A stretch of 64,000 bases of DNA from Clostridia bacterium. GTDB taxonomy: Bacteria > Bacillota > Clostridia > Peptostreptococcales > Anaerovoracaceae. This document shows, in pieces, positions 8,246 to 16,978 of the stretch (positions are counted from its first letter, which is position 1; each line of letters starts with the position of its first letter). The notes below the pieces were generated by a model, which did not search any database, was not told where the DNA came from, and was given only the letters and a program-made list of their open reading frames with translations. A program made the translations under genes and the position numbers. The DNA is taken from positions 1-64,000 of the forward strand of contig CABJAP010000012.1 in NCBI GenBank assembly GCA_902363595.1, written 5' to 3'.

Positions 8246-8940
8246 TTCACAAAATCCAAATGCTTTGACCGGACCTCTTGCCGGTATTTCTTGCTGATGG
8301 GAATCTGCTCACCATTTTTTAAGATGACCAGTCGGTCGCTGATGGAGTGGATCTGTTCCATATTGACCAGATAAGACACATGACACTGGACAAAGAGGGT
8401 ATTGTCTACTTGGCGGCCAATCTCCCGGATCTTCATGTAAAACAAAAACTCCTTTTCCTCCATTTTTAAACGGACCCTGCGCCCTTGTGCTTCAAAATAA
8501 AGAATCTCTCCGTAAGGGATCTGAAAGCGTTCCCTGCCGATTTTGAAGAAAAAAAGGCTGCTAAACGTCTGCAAATGTTCCAGGGCCTGCATGAAAATAT
8601 CCGCAAAAGCGGGCTGATCCAGAGGCTTTCTAAGAAAGCGGAATGGCAGCACCTCAAACACCTGATACACAAATTCCTTGTAATCTGTGAGAAAAATAAT
8701 GACGCAGTGCCTGTCCTGGCTTCGAATAGTCTCCGCCGTACGGATGCCATCAATGCCAGGCATGGATATATCTAGAAAATAGATGTGAAACGGTTCCTTT
8801 GTCTTTTCCATATAGGTTAATAATTCCTGGCCGGAATAGAAAAAACTGCAATCCACATAAGAAAGCGGGATTGCGGCCATATATTCTTCCAGCTGGGCAA
8901 TGACGGCCTTGCTGTCATCAACAAAAGCGACTCGCACCAT
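8227..8940 (-). CDS. LytTR-family response regulator
   Basis: A 237-residue response regulator of the AgrA/ComE type: receiver domain with the phosphoacceptor Asp at residue 57 (YFLDISMPGIDG), and a C-terminal LytTR DNA-binding domain (about 135-237, with QCHVSYLVNMEQI and the closing basic segment). The ATG at 8940 follows AGGTGGAG; a GTG nine bases earlier is an alternative start. It is the first gene of the pair. Direct repeats upstream of the divergent membrane-protein gene (9011-9041) are candidate binding sites for it. Confidence 0.88.
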   Translation of the reverse strand: MVRVAFVDDSKAVIAQLEEYMAAIPLSYVDCSFFYSGQELLTYMEKTKEPFHIYFLDISMPGIDGIRTAETIRSQDRHCVIIFLTDYKEFVYQVFEVLPFRFLRKPLDQPAFADIFMQALEHLQTFSSLFFFKIGRERFQIPYGEILYFEAQGRRVRLKMEEKEFLFYMKIREIGRQVDNTLFVQCHVSYLVNMEQIHSISDRLVILKNGEQIPISKKYRQEVRSKHLDFVKWRCGK

Positions 8941-9010
8941 ATTCTCCACCTGCCTTCCCTGACCATTATAATCGCTGAAAACTATTTTTTCAATGTCCGA
9001 AGCCGTTCAA

Positions 9011-9041
9011 AAATGACAGATTGCCCTGCAATTTATGACAG
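9011..9041 (+). promoter_or_regulatory. Candidate LytTR direct repeats before 9101 gene
   Basis: The heptamer ATGACAG occurs at 9013-9019 and again at 9035-9041, 22 bases apart, which is about two helical turns as in other LytTR sites. A weak promoter (TACAGT at 9071-9076 with no good -35) lies about 30 bases downstream, consistent with a promoter that needs an activator. Confidence 0.45.
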
Positions 9042-9100
9042 CAAATAAATAGCGGACGCTTTCATCGTGTACAGTAGAGGAAAAGGAGGTAAAAGCTGAT

Positions 9101-9520
9101 ATGGAACAAAAAAGGTTTGTAGTGATGACAATTTTTTCCGCATTATTATTCATGGCTATCACAGTGACGGCCACCCTGACGCCGTATGCCCAAGTGGGGC
9201 ATGCCAACCAGTTTGCCAGTCCGGAAATGTACAATGCCCTTTTGGTGATCAGCCTGATGTACTTCATTCCGCTGCCGATATACGGACTGCATGTAAAGAG
9301 CATGAAATATGTGCTGGCCTTTGTGGTCGGAATTTATACGGTTGGGGCTTTTGGGATTTTACTGGCTTCCAGCGGTTTTGTACGTTCGCTTTTGAATCTG
9401 CTGCCCAGAGCGCAAATCCCCCTTGAAAGCACGCCTGCGGCCGCGGTGCTTAATGGATTGTGCGTGATCACAGTCATCTATAATGGGGTTTGGTATTGGG
9501 CTGCCTTTCGGAGAAGGTAA
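9101..9520 (+). CDS. Small four-helix membrane protein
   Basis: A 139-residue protein with four hydrophobic helices (about residues 6-26, 45-63, 68-92 and 112-134) and almost no soluble part. I do not recognise the family with certainty. The start has a GGAGG site at a long spacing. It is divergent from the AgrC/AgrA-like pair and its promoter carries possible LytTR sites, so it may be the output gene of that system, for instance a membrane effector like those controlled by other LytTR regulators. This role is inference. Confidence 0.65.
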   Translation: MEQKRFVVMTIFSALLFMAITVTATLTPYAQVGHANQFASPEMYNALLVISLMYFIPLPIYGLHVKSMKYVLAFVVGIYTVGAFGILLASSGFVRSLLNLLPRAQIPLESTPAAAVLNGLCVITVIYNGVWYWAAFRRR

Positions 9521-9565
9521 AAAGGGATCAGACCGGCAGCAGCAGTTCCTTTCATATGAGAGCAA

Positions 9566-9616
9566 ACAAAAATTCTGTATGTTTTTTGCACAACAAAAAA
9601 ATATACAGAATTTTTT
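9566..9616. terminator. Bidirectional terminator-like hairpin
   Basis: AAAAATTCTGTAT (9568-9580) is an exact inverted repeat of 9603-9615, with a 22-base A/T-rich loop. The stem is AT-rich but ends in a T-run, so it probably ends the membrane-protein transcript. Confidence 0.6.
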
Positions 9617-9627
9617 GTCATTGGGGC

Positions 9628-9672
9628 TTGCCTGTCGAAATCAGTTGAAGTATAATACCGGTATACCGGTAT
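9628..9672 (+). promoter_or_regulatory. Promoter with 18-bp perfect palindrome, antisense to GntR
   Basis: TTGCCT (9628-9633) and TATAAT (9651-9656) are 17 bases apart. Overlapping the -10 and start point is ATACCGGTATACCGGTAT (9655-9672), which equals its own reverse complement. Transcription would run into the 3' end of the GntR gene on the opposite strand; there is no plus-strand gene to serve. Confidence 0.5.
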
Positions 9673-9687
9673 GCTGGTTAATCAAAA

Positions 9688-10344
9688 TTACAGAACATCT
9701 TCCAGGTTGAGTATTTTTGGATTTTCCATATGGAGCATGGTAATGTCATAAATATTCGCCAGATCGCCGGATTTCATAGCGTTCAGCATAGCTTCATGCT
9801 CTTTGATGGTGGCTTCCATCCGGCCTTCGTGTTTCAGCGAAAGGATTGCCAGCCGCTTGATTTGGTAGATAAAGCTTGCGAATAATTGATCAAAGGCTGA
9901 ATTGCCCGCATAGGCGACCGTTTCAATATGAAACTGATTGTCATAATCGACGAACTGATTGATATCCCCGGAGTTTTCCGCGATCTCCTTTTGCAGCTGC
10001 AGATAGCCGCCCAGTTTGTCGAAAAGGAGACGGGCCTTATCGCTGCTGTAATTCTGGGTGATTTGGTAAGTACAGTAGCCCTCGATGGCGGAACGCACCT
10101 GAAAGGTTTCGATGATATCCTGAGGCGTCAGCTGATGAAGGCAGAACCCCTTGCTGGGGATGATATCGATATACTTTTCCTGCGCCAGACGAAGGAGCGC
10201 ATCCCGCACGGGCGTGCGCGAGATTCCGATTTCTTTGGATAATTTGGTTTCCGAATAAATCTGATCGTATTGAAACTGATCGTCCAAGATTAAAGCCTGG
10301 ATATAGTCATAAGCCGTTTGTTGTAAAGGTTTTGTGTTTTGCAT
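9688..10344 (-). CDS. GntR/FCD-family transcriptional regulator
   Basis: A 218-residue FadR-group GntR repressor. The winged helix with LSKEIGISRTPVRDALLRLA lies at about residues 35-55, and the C-terminal FCD ligand-binding domain keeps the metal-coordinating Asp/His pattern (DYDNQFHIETV and the late HEAM). The ATG at 10344 follows GAGGA; an in-frame start 33 bases upstream lacks a site. It is transcribed away from the M24/permease operon and is its likely regulator, responding to a carboxylic acid typical of FCD domains. Confidence 0.85.
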   Translation of the reverse strand: MQNTKPLQQTAYDYIQALILDDQFQYDQIYSETKLSKEIGISRTPVRDALLRLAQEKYIDIIPSKGFCLHQLTPQDIIETFQVRSAIEGYCTYQITQNYSSDKARLLFDKLGGYLQLQKEIAENSGDINQFVDYDNQFHIETVAYAGNSAFDQLFASFIYQIKRLAILSLKHEGRMEATIKEHEAMLNAMKSGDLANIYDITMLHMENPKILNLEDVL

Positions 10345-10439
10345 GATGAATTCCTCTTTTCCGGATTCATTGTACACTATGCAAAAAACCTTCGCAATAC
10401 CAATATTCAGTTAATGTATGAAAATGAAAGGAGTTGAAC

Positions 10440-11690
10440 ATGTCGAATCAAAAAGTCAAAGTACTGCCGGAAATGGATGTGGTCTACGAAAATGCCCGGC
10501 TGCCTTTTCCTCTGGCGGAATATCAGGTAAGGCTCAGAAAAATCCGCAGAGAAATGGCTGCCCGGGAGATCGATTTGCTCTATCTGACTTCTCCCGAAAG
10601 CATGTATTATATCAGCGGCCTGAACCTGGCCTGGTACAGGAATGGGTCGCCGTCGGCGCGGGACGAAGAAAAAGCGGCCGGAATCGCAGTCCATGTGGAT
10701 CATGACTATTTTATCCTGTTTGAAACAAAGGACGAATATGGGCTGGTATCCGGTTCAACCTGCGCATCCGATATTCGGATCATGGATGAAACGCAGTCAC
10801 AATCCGCAGAAAACGGATTCGATCTTTATGATTTTGTCGCAGACAACCTGAAAGCAGAGGGCTGGATTACAGGCAGTGCCGCTTTGGAGATGAGATGCCC
10901 AAGAACACCCAGAACTGTCGGCGACAGGATGAAGGCCAAGCTGGAAGAGCATGGATGCCGGGTTGTAGATGGGACGGACTTGTTAGTAAAGATCCGCAGA
11001 AAAAAATCACCTATGGAACTCAACTATATCAGAAAGGCCAGCGCCATCGCCGATATCGGCCATGAAGCTGCGGCTGCACAGCTTTGCGCCGGCATGACAG
11101 AACTGGAGCTGGCGGGCATCTATACCTGCGCGATGATGAAAGCAGGGGGCGAAAGCGGAGCTGTCGCCGATCTGGTTCAAAGCGGAAGGGGAAAGCTGTG
11201 GTGCGGCCATGCTCCCGCCGGCAGAAAGCTCATTATGCCCGGCGAGCCGGTCCGGATCGATCTGGCAGGCGTTTATAACCGTTACCATGCTCCGATGGGA
11301 CGGTGCTGCTATATCGGAAAACCGGATCCGGACTTTGCCGATCTCTATCACAGAGCCAATGGACTGGTCATGGAGGAAGTGATACGCATATTAAAACCTA
11401 ATATGCCAGTGAGAGAATTCTACGAAAAACTGATGAAGACCTGCAAAGAGCTGGGCCTGGAAGAGTCCCAAAAGCGGATGGGCGGCTATGAAATCGGCAT
11501 TGGGTTTGCGCCCGACTGGTGCGGCCAATTTGTCCACGGTCCCAATAGGGAGCATCAAGACGAATGTTTTGAGCCCGGTATGGCCGTTACCTTTAAGACT
11601 GGCATGGGCGGGATGGATACGATTCTTTTCACAGAAGACGAAGTTGAAATTCTGGGAAATACAACCCGTGAACTGATGATAACCGATTAG
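10440..11690 (+). CDS. Creatinase-like M24 family protein 1
   Basis: A 416-residue M24B (creatinase / prolidase / ectoine hydrolase) fold protein: N-terminal creatinase domain (to about 160) and C-terminal pita-bread domain. Only the first of the usual metal ligands is recognisable (Asp in RIDLAG). The second Asp position reads P (YHAPMGR), the His is Y (GYEIGIGF), and the first Glu is K (VTFKTG), so a metal peptidase activity is unlikely. Creatinase and ectoine hydrolase hydrolyse C-N bonds without metal, a better model. The ATG has AAAGGAG six bases upstream. First gene of the island. Confidence 0.8.
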   Translation: MSNQKVKVLPEMDVVYENARLPFPLAEYQVRLRKIRREMAAREIDLLYLTSPESMYYISGLNLAWYRNGSPSARDEEKAAGIAVHVDHDYFILFETKDEYGLVSGSTCASDIRIMDETQSQSAENGFDLYDFVADNLKAEGWITGSAALEMRCPRTPRTVGDRMKAKLEEHGCRVVDGTDLLVKIRRKKSPMELNYIRKASAIADIGHEAAAAQLCAGMTELELAGIYTCAMMKAGGESGAVADLVQSGRGKLWCGHAPAGRKLIMPGEPVRIDLAGVYNRYHAPMGRCCYIGKPDPDFADLYHRANGLVMEEVIRILKPNMPVREFYEKLMKTCKELGLEESQKRMGGYEIGIGFAPDWCGQFVHGPNREHQDECFEPGMAVTFKTGMGGMDTILFTEDEVEILGNTTRELMITD

Positions 11691-11702
11691 GAGGTAAGGA
11701 GA

Positions 11703-12992
11703 ATGAGGAAACTGATTGAGCCGATGAAAGACTTGAGTCTGATCAGCGAGGATATGGAGCTGCCTTTCCCGCTGTATGAATATAAAAACCGATTGAATAA
11801 AATAAGAAAGAAAATGGAGGAAAAAGGCATCGATACCCTTTATCTGACTCTCCCCGAAAACGTTTACTACGTCAGCGGCCTCAAGTTGATCTGGTACAGA
11901 GCCAATTCCTCTCCTGTGTGGAACGATACAAAGATTACAGGAGCCGCCATCCACGTCAATTCGGATAAGTTCATGATCTTTGACTGTGTGGATGAAGAGG
12001 GCGCGGTTTATGGAAGCACCTGCTGTACGGATCCGAGAATCAAGAACGATATCCCCCAGGACGTGATGATGGGAGAAGCGCGGGAGTGTCCGGGCCCAGG
12101 CGAAGATTTCATGGACCTGGTGGTCAAAGACCTTTATAACGAAGGCTGGCTTAAAGGCGTGGTGGCCCTGGAAATGGGGAGCTACCGCCCTCCGAGAACC
12201 GTGAGCGAAATCTTTCAGGCAAAGCTGGAAGCAAAAGGCGCAAAAATCGTTGATGGAACGGACATTGTTCTCGACATTCGAACGATCAAGTCACCTCTGG
12301 AGATCAACTGCATCGAAAAAGCGGCCCACATTGCCGATATTGGGCATAAAGCCATCCGGGATAATCTCCATGAAGGAATGACCGAGCTGGAGCTGGTGGC
12401 TGAGTATACCTCGGCCATGATGAGAGCGGGCGGCGAGAGCATGTCGCTGGTGGATATGTGCCGATTTGGAACGGGAAAATACTGGTGGGTTCATTCGCCT
12501 GCGGGAAGAAAAAAACTGATTCGCAATAATCCGGTAGCAGTGGATCTGTGCGGTGTCTATAACCGATACCATGCTGATCAGGTGCGGGCCTACTCCCTGG
12601 GAGAACCGCCCAACGAAATCGCGGAATCTTATACGATGGCAGGAAAAATTATGAAACAAGTGGCAAAGATCATCAAGCCCAATTTGTCCATCGATGATTT
12701 TTACGACGAGATCACGCGATTTATTAAAGAGGAAGGCGCTTGGGATGAACAATACTGGCTCGGCGGCTATGAGCTGGGCATCTCCTTTCCGCCCGATTGG
12801 GTAGGCAACTTTGTTTACGATCCATATATTGATTCCAATGGCGCCAGGTTCGAACCGGGGATGGTGGTGAACTTTGAAACCGGATTCGGTATTGTGGATA
12901 CGCTTGTTTTTACGGAAAAGGAAGCCAGAATTCTGGGAACGACACCGTGGGAGCTGCAGATTGTGGACCCGGATTCTCCTCTGGCGGAATGA
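11703..12992 (+). CDS. Creatinase-like M24 family protein 2
   Basis: A 429-residue paralogue of the preceding gene, sharing the openings ELPFPLYEY and VYYVSGLKLIWYR and most of the C-terminal domain. It keeps more of the metal-site residues: both Asp (VDLCG and YHADQVR) and one Glu (VNFETG), but the His is again Y (GYELGISFPPDW) and the last Glu is lost. The GY-x-IG-x-x-PPDW pattern recalls ectoine hydrolase. The two proteins start 12 bases apart in one operon and could form a hetero-oligomer or act on related substrates. Ribosome site AGGAGG at 11690-11695. Confidence 0.82.
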   Translation: MRKLIEPMKDLSLISEDMELPFPLYEYKNRLNKIRKKMEEKGIDTLYLTLPENVYYVSGLKLIWYRANSSPVWNDTKITGAAIHVNSDKFMIFDCVDEEGAVYGSTCCTDPRIKNDIPQDVMMGEARECPGPGEDFMDLVVKDLYNEGWLKGVVALEMGSYRPPRTVSEIFQAKLEAKGAKIVDGTDIVLDIRTIKSPLEINCIEKAAHIADIGHKAIRDNLHEGMTELELVAEYTSAMMRAGGESMSLVDMCRFGTGKYWWVHSPAGRKKLIRNNPVAVDLCGVYNRYHADQVRAYSLGEPPNEIAESYTMAGKIMKQVAKIIKPNLSIDDFYDEITRFIKEEGAWDEQYWLGGYELGISFPPDWVGNFVYDPYIDSNGARFEPGMVVNFETGFGIVDTLVFTEKEARILGTTPWELQIVDPDSPLAE

Positions 12993-13005
12993 ATGGAGGA
13001 AAACA

Positions 13006-14610
13006 ATGAAAAAATTCGAAACAGGCGGGGAGATCAAACAATATCACGTGGGCCTTTTGGCCGCTATTACGATGGTCTTTTCGCTGGTGGCCGCCGGTGC
13101 GTACGGCGTGGAAGAAATGGTTCCGGCCTGCGGGCCGGGAATGACCATTGTCCTGCTGCTGGTGATCCCGTTTATCTGGGGACTGCCCATGGGCTTTGTT
13201 TCCGCGGAGCTGGGAGGCGCCCGGCCGGTGGAAGGCGGCTATTATAAGTGGGTACAGGAAGGTCTGGGCGAATTCTGGGGCTTTCAGTCCAACTGGTGGC
13301 GGACCTGTTCCTGCTATATAGGCAACGCCGAATCAATCGTTCTTGCCAGCGGATATATTGGAATGGCACTTGAACTCAATCAGACTGAGACCTATATTTT
13401 GCGGGTTGCGCTGGTCATCCTTCTGATCGGCCTCAACATTCGCGGAATTGGTGATGTCAGCGTTGTTACCCGGTTTTTCATCCTGTTAGTTCTGACCGCT
13501 TTTGGGCTGATTGCCATCCTGGGGTTTGTACATTGGAACAACAACCCCTTCGATCCTTTCGTGCCCGAGGGCATGGGCCTCTTGGAAGCCGCGGCGTCCG
13601 GGATCATCATTGGCATGTGGATGTATTCGGGTTACGAAAGTCTGTCCACCGTTGCAGGGGAGATCAAACAGCCCCAGGTAATTCCCAAGGCGCTGGTAAT
13701 CGCCATACCGCTGATCGTCGCAACCTATGTGCTGCCCATTACCGGAGGCCTGGCATCCATCGGCCAGTGGGAGAACTGGAGCACCGATCCTTCAGCACCA
13801 GTCGGCTACCATACCGTATTGACCAATTATCTGGGTTCCTGGACCGGTATTGTTTTCCTATTTATCTCGGCAGGGGCAATGGCAGCTTTATGCAACGCTT
13901 ATATTGCCACCAGTTCAAGAGGCTTTTTCACCCTGTCCCATGACAGGCTGGCGCCTCCAATCCTGGTGAAGGTTTCTAAGAAAAGAGGCGTACCGTATGT
14001 TCCAATCTTAATCATGGGCGCAGTGGATATCATTATGTGCCAGTTTGACTTCACGGCGATTGTAGTCATCGATGTATTTTTCTTCATGACCTCGTATATC
14101 GTCATTTACATTGCTGCTATCCGGCTGAGAAAAACAATCCCCGATGAGGAACGGACCTTCAAGCTTCCTGTCAGCGACGGTGTCTTTACGGTTATCTGCA
14201 TTGTTCCCATCATCCTGGCCGTGTGCGCTTTATTTGTCAATGGCGCCGATTACTTTATCGGCGGCGTCATAGGACTTGTCAGCGGGCCGGTGGTATATGT
14301 GTTCTGGAAGAGAAGATACGGCGGTCTGGCCGTGATTGACCCTGACCATTATCCGCTCAATCCAAGGACAAAACTGGGACAAGGAGATCTGAGACGGATC
14401 GGAAATTTGTGCTTGATGCTGGCCACCGTTGGACTGGCGGGACGGTTCTTCCTTCCGTGGTACGAGGCTGGCGGAGAAAGCTATTATGATGAAACTTACG
14501 GAATGAATCAAATGTTCGACACCTTCATGTGGGTGCTCACAGCAGCGACGATCATCTTATATGCAGCAGCGATCATCCTTCTTCGCGCTGGGAAAAAAAT
14601 TGACCGGTAG
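13006..14610 (+). CDS. APC-superfamily amino acid permease
   Basis: A 534-residue permease with about 12-14 transmembrane helices. The first helices carry the APC pattern (AAGAYGVEEMVPACGPG and ELGGARPVEGGYYKWV). The ATG at 13006 follows GGAGGAAAAC; the open frame runs further upstream inside the M24 gene but without a start site. The C-terminal extension beyond residue 450 is longer than in most APC carriers. It sits between the hydrolases and the catabolic enzymes and likely imports the substrate of the island, an amino acid derivative or amide. Confidence 0.88.
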   Translation: MKKFETGGEIKQYHVGLLAAITMVFSLVAAGAYGVEEMVPACGPGMTIVLLLVIPFIWGLPMGFVSAELGGARPVEGGYYKWVQEGLGEFWGFQSNWWRTCSCYIGNAESIVLASGYIGMALELNQTETYILRVALVILLIGLNIRGIGDVSVVTRFFILLVLTAFGLIAILGFVHWNNNPFDPFVPEGMGLLEAAASGIIIGMWMYSGYESLSTVAGEIKQPQVIPKALVIAIPLIVATYVLPITGGLASIGQWENWSTDPSAPVGYHTVLTNYLGSWTGIVFLFISAGAMAALCNAYIATSSRGFFTLSHDRLAPPILVKVSKKRGVPYVPILIMGAVDIIMCQFDFTAIVVIDVFFFMTSYIVIYIAAIRLRKTIPDEERTFKLPVSDGVFTVICIVPIILAVCALFVNGADYFIGGVIGLVSGPVVYVFWKRRYGGLAVIDPDHYPLNPRTKLGQGDLRRIGNLCLMLATVGLAGRFFLPWYEAGGESYYDETYGMNQMFDTFMWVLTAATIILYAAAIILLRAGKKIDR

Positions 14611-14658
14611 CGCCTATATAAAACAGGCAACAATGGATTGTCGAAAGAAAGGATACAT

Positions 14659-15552
14659 ATGAAAAAAATTGGTTTTATTGGATTGGGAATCATGGGTAGG
14701 CCGATGGCGTTAAATCTTTATCATGCCGGCGAGGATATCCTGGTAAACGATGTTGACGATGGTGTGCTTGAGAGCATAAAGCAGCAAGGGCTGCCTGTTG
14801 GCACAGTATCGGAAATCGGCAGAGAATGCGACTTGGTTTTCATGATTTTACCCAATGGGGACATTGTAAAGGAGGTTATCTTTGGAGAGGGAGGACTTAC
14901 TTTCTCCCCAAAGAAACCACGGATCATCTGCGACATGAGTTCGGTCACACCGGACCAATCCCGCGACTGCCATAAGAGGCTGGAAAAAATGGGCGTCGCC
15001 TTTGTGGATGCTCCCGTCAGCGGCGGCGAGCCGAAGGCGGTTGACGGCACGTTGTCCTTTATGGCCGGAGGCGATGAACAAAACTGCCAGACGCTGAAGC
15101 CGTATTTTGAAATCATGGGCAGCAGCTCCGTGCGCATCGGAGGACCGGGCAGCGGGAGCATCGCCAAACTGGCCAATCAAATTATCGTCAATCTGTCCAT
15201 TGCCGCAGTTTCCGAAGCCTTCGTTTTTGTGAAAAAAGCTGGCGCGGATCCGGAAAAGGTATACCAGGCGATCCGGGGAGGATTGGCCGGAAGTGAAGTG
15301 CTGGATGCCAAACTGCCCATGATCCTGAAACGGGATTTTACCCCTGGAGGAAAGATTGCCGTCAATCATAAGGATATTAAAAACGTCCTGGAAACAGCAA
15401 AGGATCAAAAGGTGCCGCTGCCCTTCACCGCACAGCTTTTCCAGGTGATGCAGGCGCTGGATGTCAGCGGAAACATGGAGGACGACCATTGCGGGATCGT
15501 TCAATATTTTGAAAGGCTGGCAGGAGTGGAAGTCAGCTGCGAGGGGGAATAA
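14659..15552 (+). CDS. 3-Hydroxyisobutyrate/L-threonate dehydrogenase family
   Basis: A 297-residue beta-hydroxyacid dehydrogenase. The dinucleotide-binding GLGIMGRPMALNL is at the N-terminus, the substrate-binding DAPVSGGEPKAVDGTLSFM near residues 117-135 and the catalytic Lys in SIAKLANQ near 172. The family oxidises 3-hydroxyisobutyrate, tartronate semialdehyde or L-threonate with NAD(P). Its position next to a four-carbon sugar-acid kinase favours an LtnD-like reaction giving a 2-oxo acid. The ATG at 14659 follows GAAAGGA. Confidence 0.87.
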   Translation: MKKIGFIGLGIMGRPMALNLYHAGEDILVNDVDDGVLESIKQQGLPVGTVSEIGRECDLVFMILPNGDIVKEVIFGEGGLTFSPKKPRIICDMSSVTPDQSRDCHKRLEKMGVAFVDAPVSGGEPKAVDGTLSFMAGGDEQNCQTLKPYFEIMGSSSVRIGGPGSGSIAKLANQIIVNLSIAAVSEAFVFVKKAGADPEKVYQAIRGGLAGSEVLDAKLPMILKRDFTPGGKIAVNHKDIKNVLETAKDQKVPLPFTAQLFQVMQALDVSGNMEDDHCGIVQYFERLAGVEVSCEGE

Positions 15553-15553
15553 G

Positions 15554-16963
15554 ATGGAAAAATCAGCATTTGAAAGACAAAGGATTCAGGACGATTCCGC
15601 GATAGAGCGCATCTTGAAGAATGAAATTGAGCAAAATGAAAAAAAGCTGATCGTGCTGGACGACGATCCTACGGGGACCCAGACCGTTCATGGAGTTTCG
15701 GTTTATACCGATTGGAGCAAAAGCAGCATTGAAGCAGGTTTTGACGAAGAAAATAAGCTGTTTTATATTTTGACCAATTCCAGATCCATGACAGAATCGG
15801 AAACCAGGGCGCTGCACGAAGAAATCGCCGAAACGATTTTAGCGGTTTCCCAGGAAAAAAACAAGGACTTTCTGATCATAAGCAGGAGCGATTCCACCCT
15901 CCGGGGGCATTATCCTTTGGAAACAAGCACCCTGCGATCTGTACTTGAGCAGGCATTTCCCGTTGACGGGGAGATCTTATGCCCCTTTTTCCAGGAAGGA
16001 GGAAGATTGACCATTGGGGATGTTCACTATGTGAAAGAAGGGGAAGCTTTGATTCCCGCAGGGGATACGGAATTTGCAAAGGACAAAACCTTCGGCTACT
16101 GCTCCTCAAATTTAAAAGACTACATTGCAGAAAAGACGGGCGGAGCATTCCCAGCCGAAACGATAAGCTCCGTTTCTTTGGAGATGCTCCGCAGCGGTGA
16201 ACTGGATAAAATTGAAAAGCTGCTTCTGGATGTAAAGGATTTCAATAAAGTGATTGTCAATGGGGAAACGTATCAGGATTTAAAGGTGTTTTGCGCGGCC
16301 TTTTACCGGGCAATGGACAAAGGAAAACGCTTTCTGATCCGGTCGGCGGCATCCATTGTGAAAGTTCTTGGCGGAATCAGCGATGCTCCGCTGCTGGACA
16401 GACAACAGCTGCTTGACGGCAGGTCAGCATCTGGAGGGCTCATTATCGTCGGTTCATACGCAGAGAAAACAACCAGGCAGCTCAATGAACTAAGGGGGCT
16501 GAAAAACGCTGTTTTTCTCCAATTCGATTCCGACTGTGTTTTGGACGAAGCAGCCCTTGCAGCAGAACAGGACCGTGTTATACAAGCGGCCGAACAGGCC
16601 ATAAGGGAGGGCAAAACAGCTGTGATCTTTACCAGACGGCGGCCTTTGCATGTGGAAGGGGATACCAGGGAAGCTGTTCTGGTCCGCTCTGTGAAAATAT
16701 CGGATGCGGTTTCATCCATTGTCACCAGCATTCGTATCATTCCCAGGTTTATCATCGCCAAAGGCGGCATTACTTCCAGCGATATCGCCACTAAGGCGCT
16801 GCAGATCAGGCGGGCAGAAGTGCTGGGTCAGATTAAGCCGGGTATCCCTGTCTGGAAGAGCCAATCTTCGGGAGCATATCAAGATGTGCCTTATATCATC
16901 TTTCCGGGAAATGTGGGGGAGGACGATACCTTAATGGAAGTGGCGGAGCTGCTGGCGGAGTAG
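15554..16963 (+). CDS. Four-carbon acid sugar kinase (OtnK/DUF1537) family
   Basis: A 469-residue ATP-dependent kinase of the OtnK/DtnK group. The N-terminal domain starts with the signature LDDDPTGTQTVHGV near residue 35 and SRSDSTLRGHYPLE near 113; the C-terminal nucleotide-binding domain has the AKGGITSSD and FPGNVG segments. Characterised members phosphorylate 3- or 2-oxo-tetronate or erythronate. It follows the dehydrogenase by one base, with GAGGGGGA as ribosome site. The decarboxylase or aldolase that usually completes the OtnK pathway is absent from this operon. Confidence 0.88.
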   Translation: MEKSAFERQRIQDDSAIERILKNEIEQNEKKLIVLDDDPTGTQTVHGVSVYTDWSKSSIEAGFDEENKLFYILTNSRSMTESETRALHEEIAETILAVSQEKNKDFLIISRSDSTLRGHYPLETSTLRSVLEQAFPVDGEILCPFFQEGGRLTIGDVHYVKEGEALIPAGDTEFAKDKTFGYCSSNLKDYIAEKTGGAFPAETISSVSLEMLRSGELDKIEKLLLDVKDFNKVIVNGETYQDLKVFCAAFYRAMDKGKRFLIRSAASIVKVLGGISDAPLLDRQQLLDGRSASGGLIIVGSYAEKTTRQLNELRGLKNAVFLQFDSDCVLDEAALAAEQDRVIQAAEQAIREGKTAVIFTRRRPLHVEGDTREAVLVRSVKISDAVSSIVTSIRIIPRFIIAKGGITSSDIATKALQIRRAEVLGQIKPGIPVWKSQSSGAYQDVPYIIFPGNVGEDDTLMEVAELLAE

Positions 16964-16978
16964 AAAGAAGGTGCGGTA

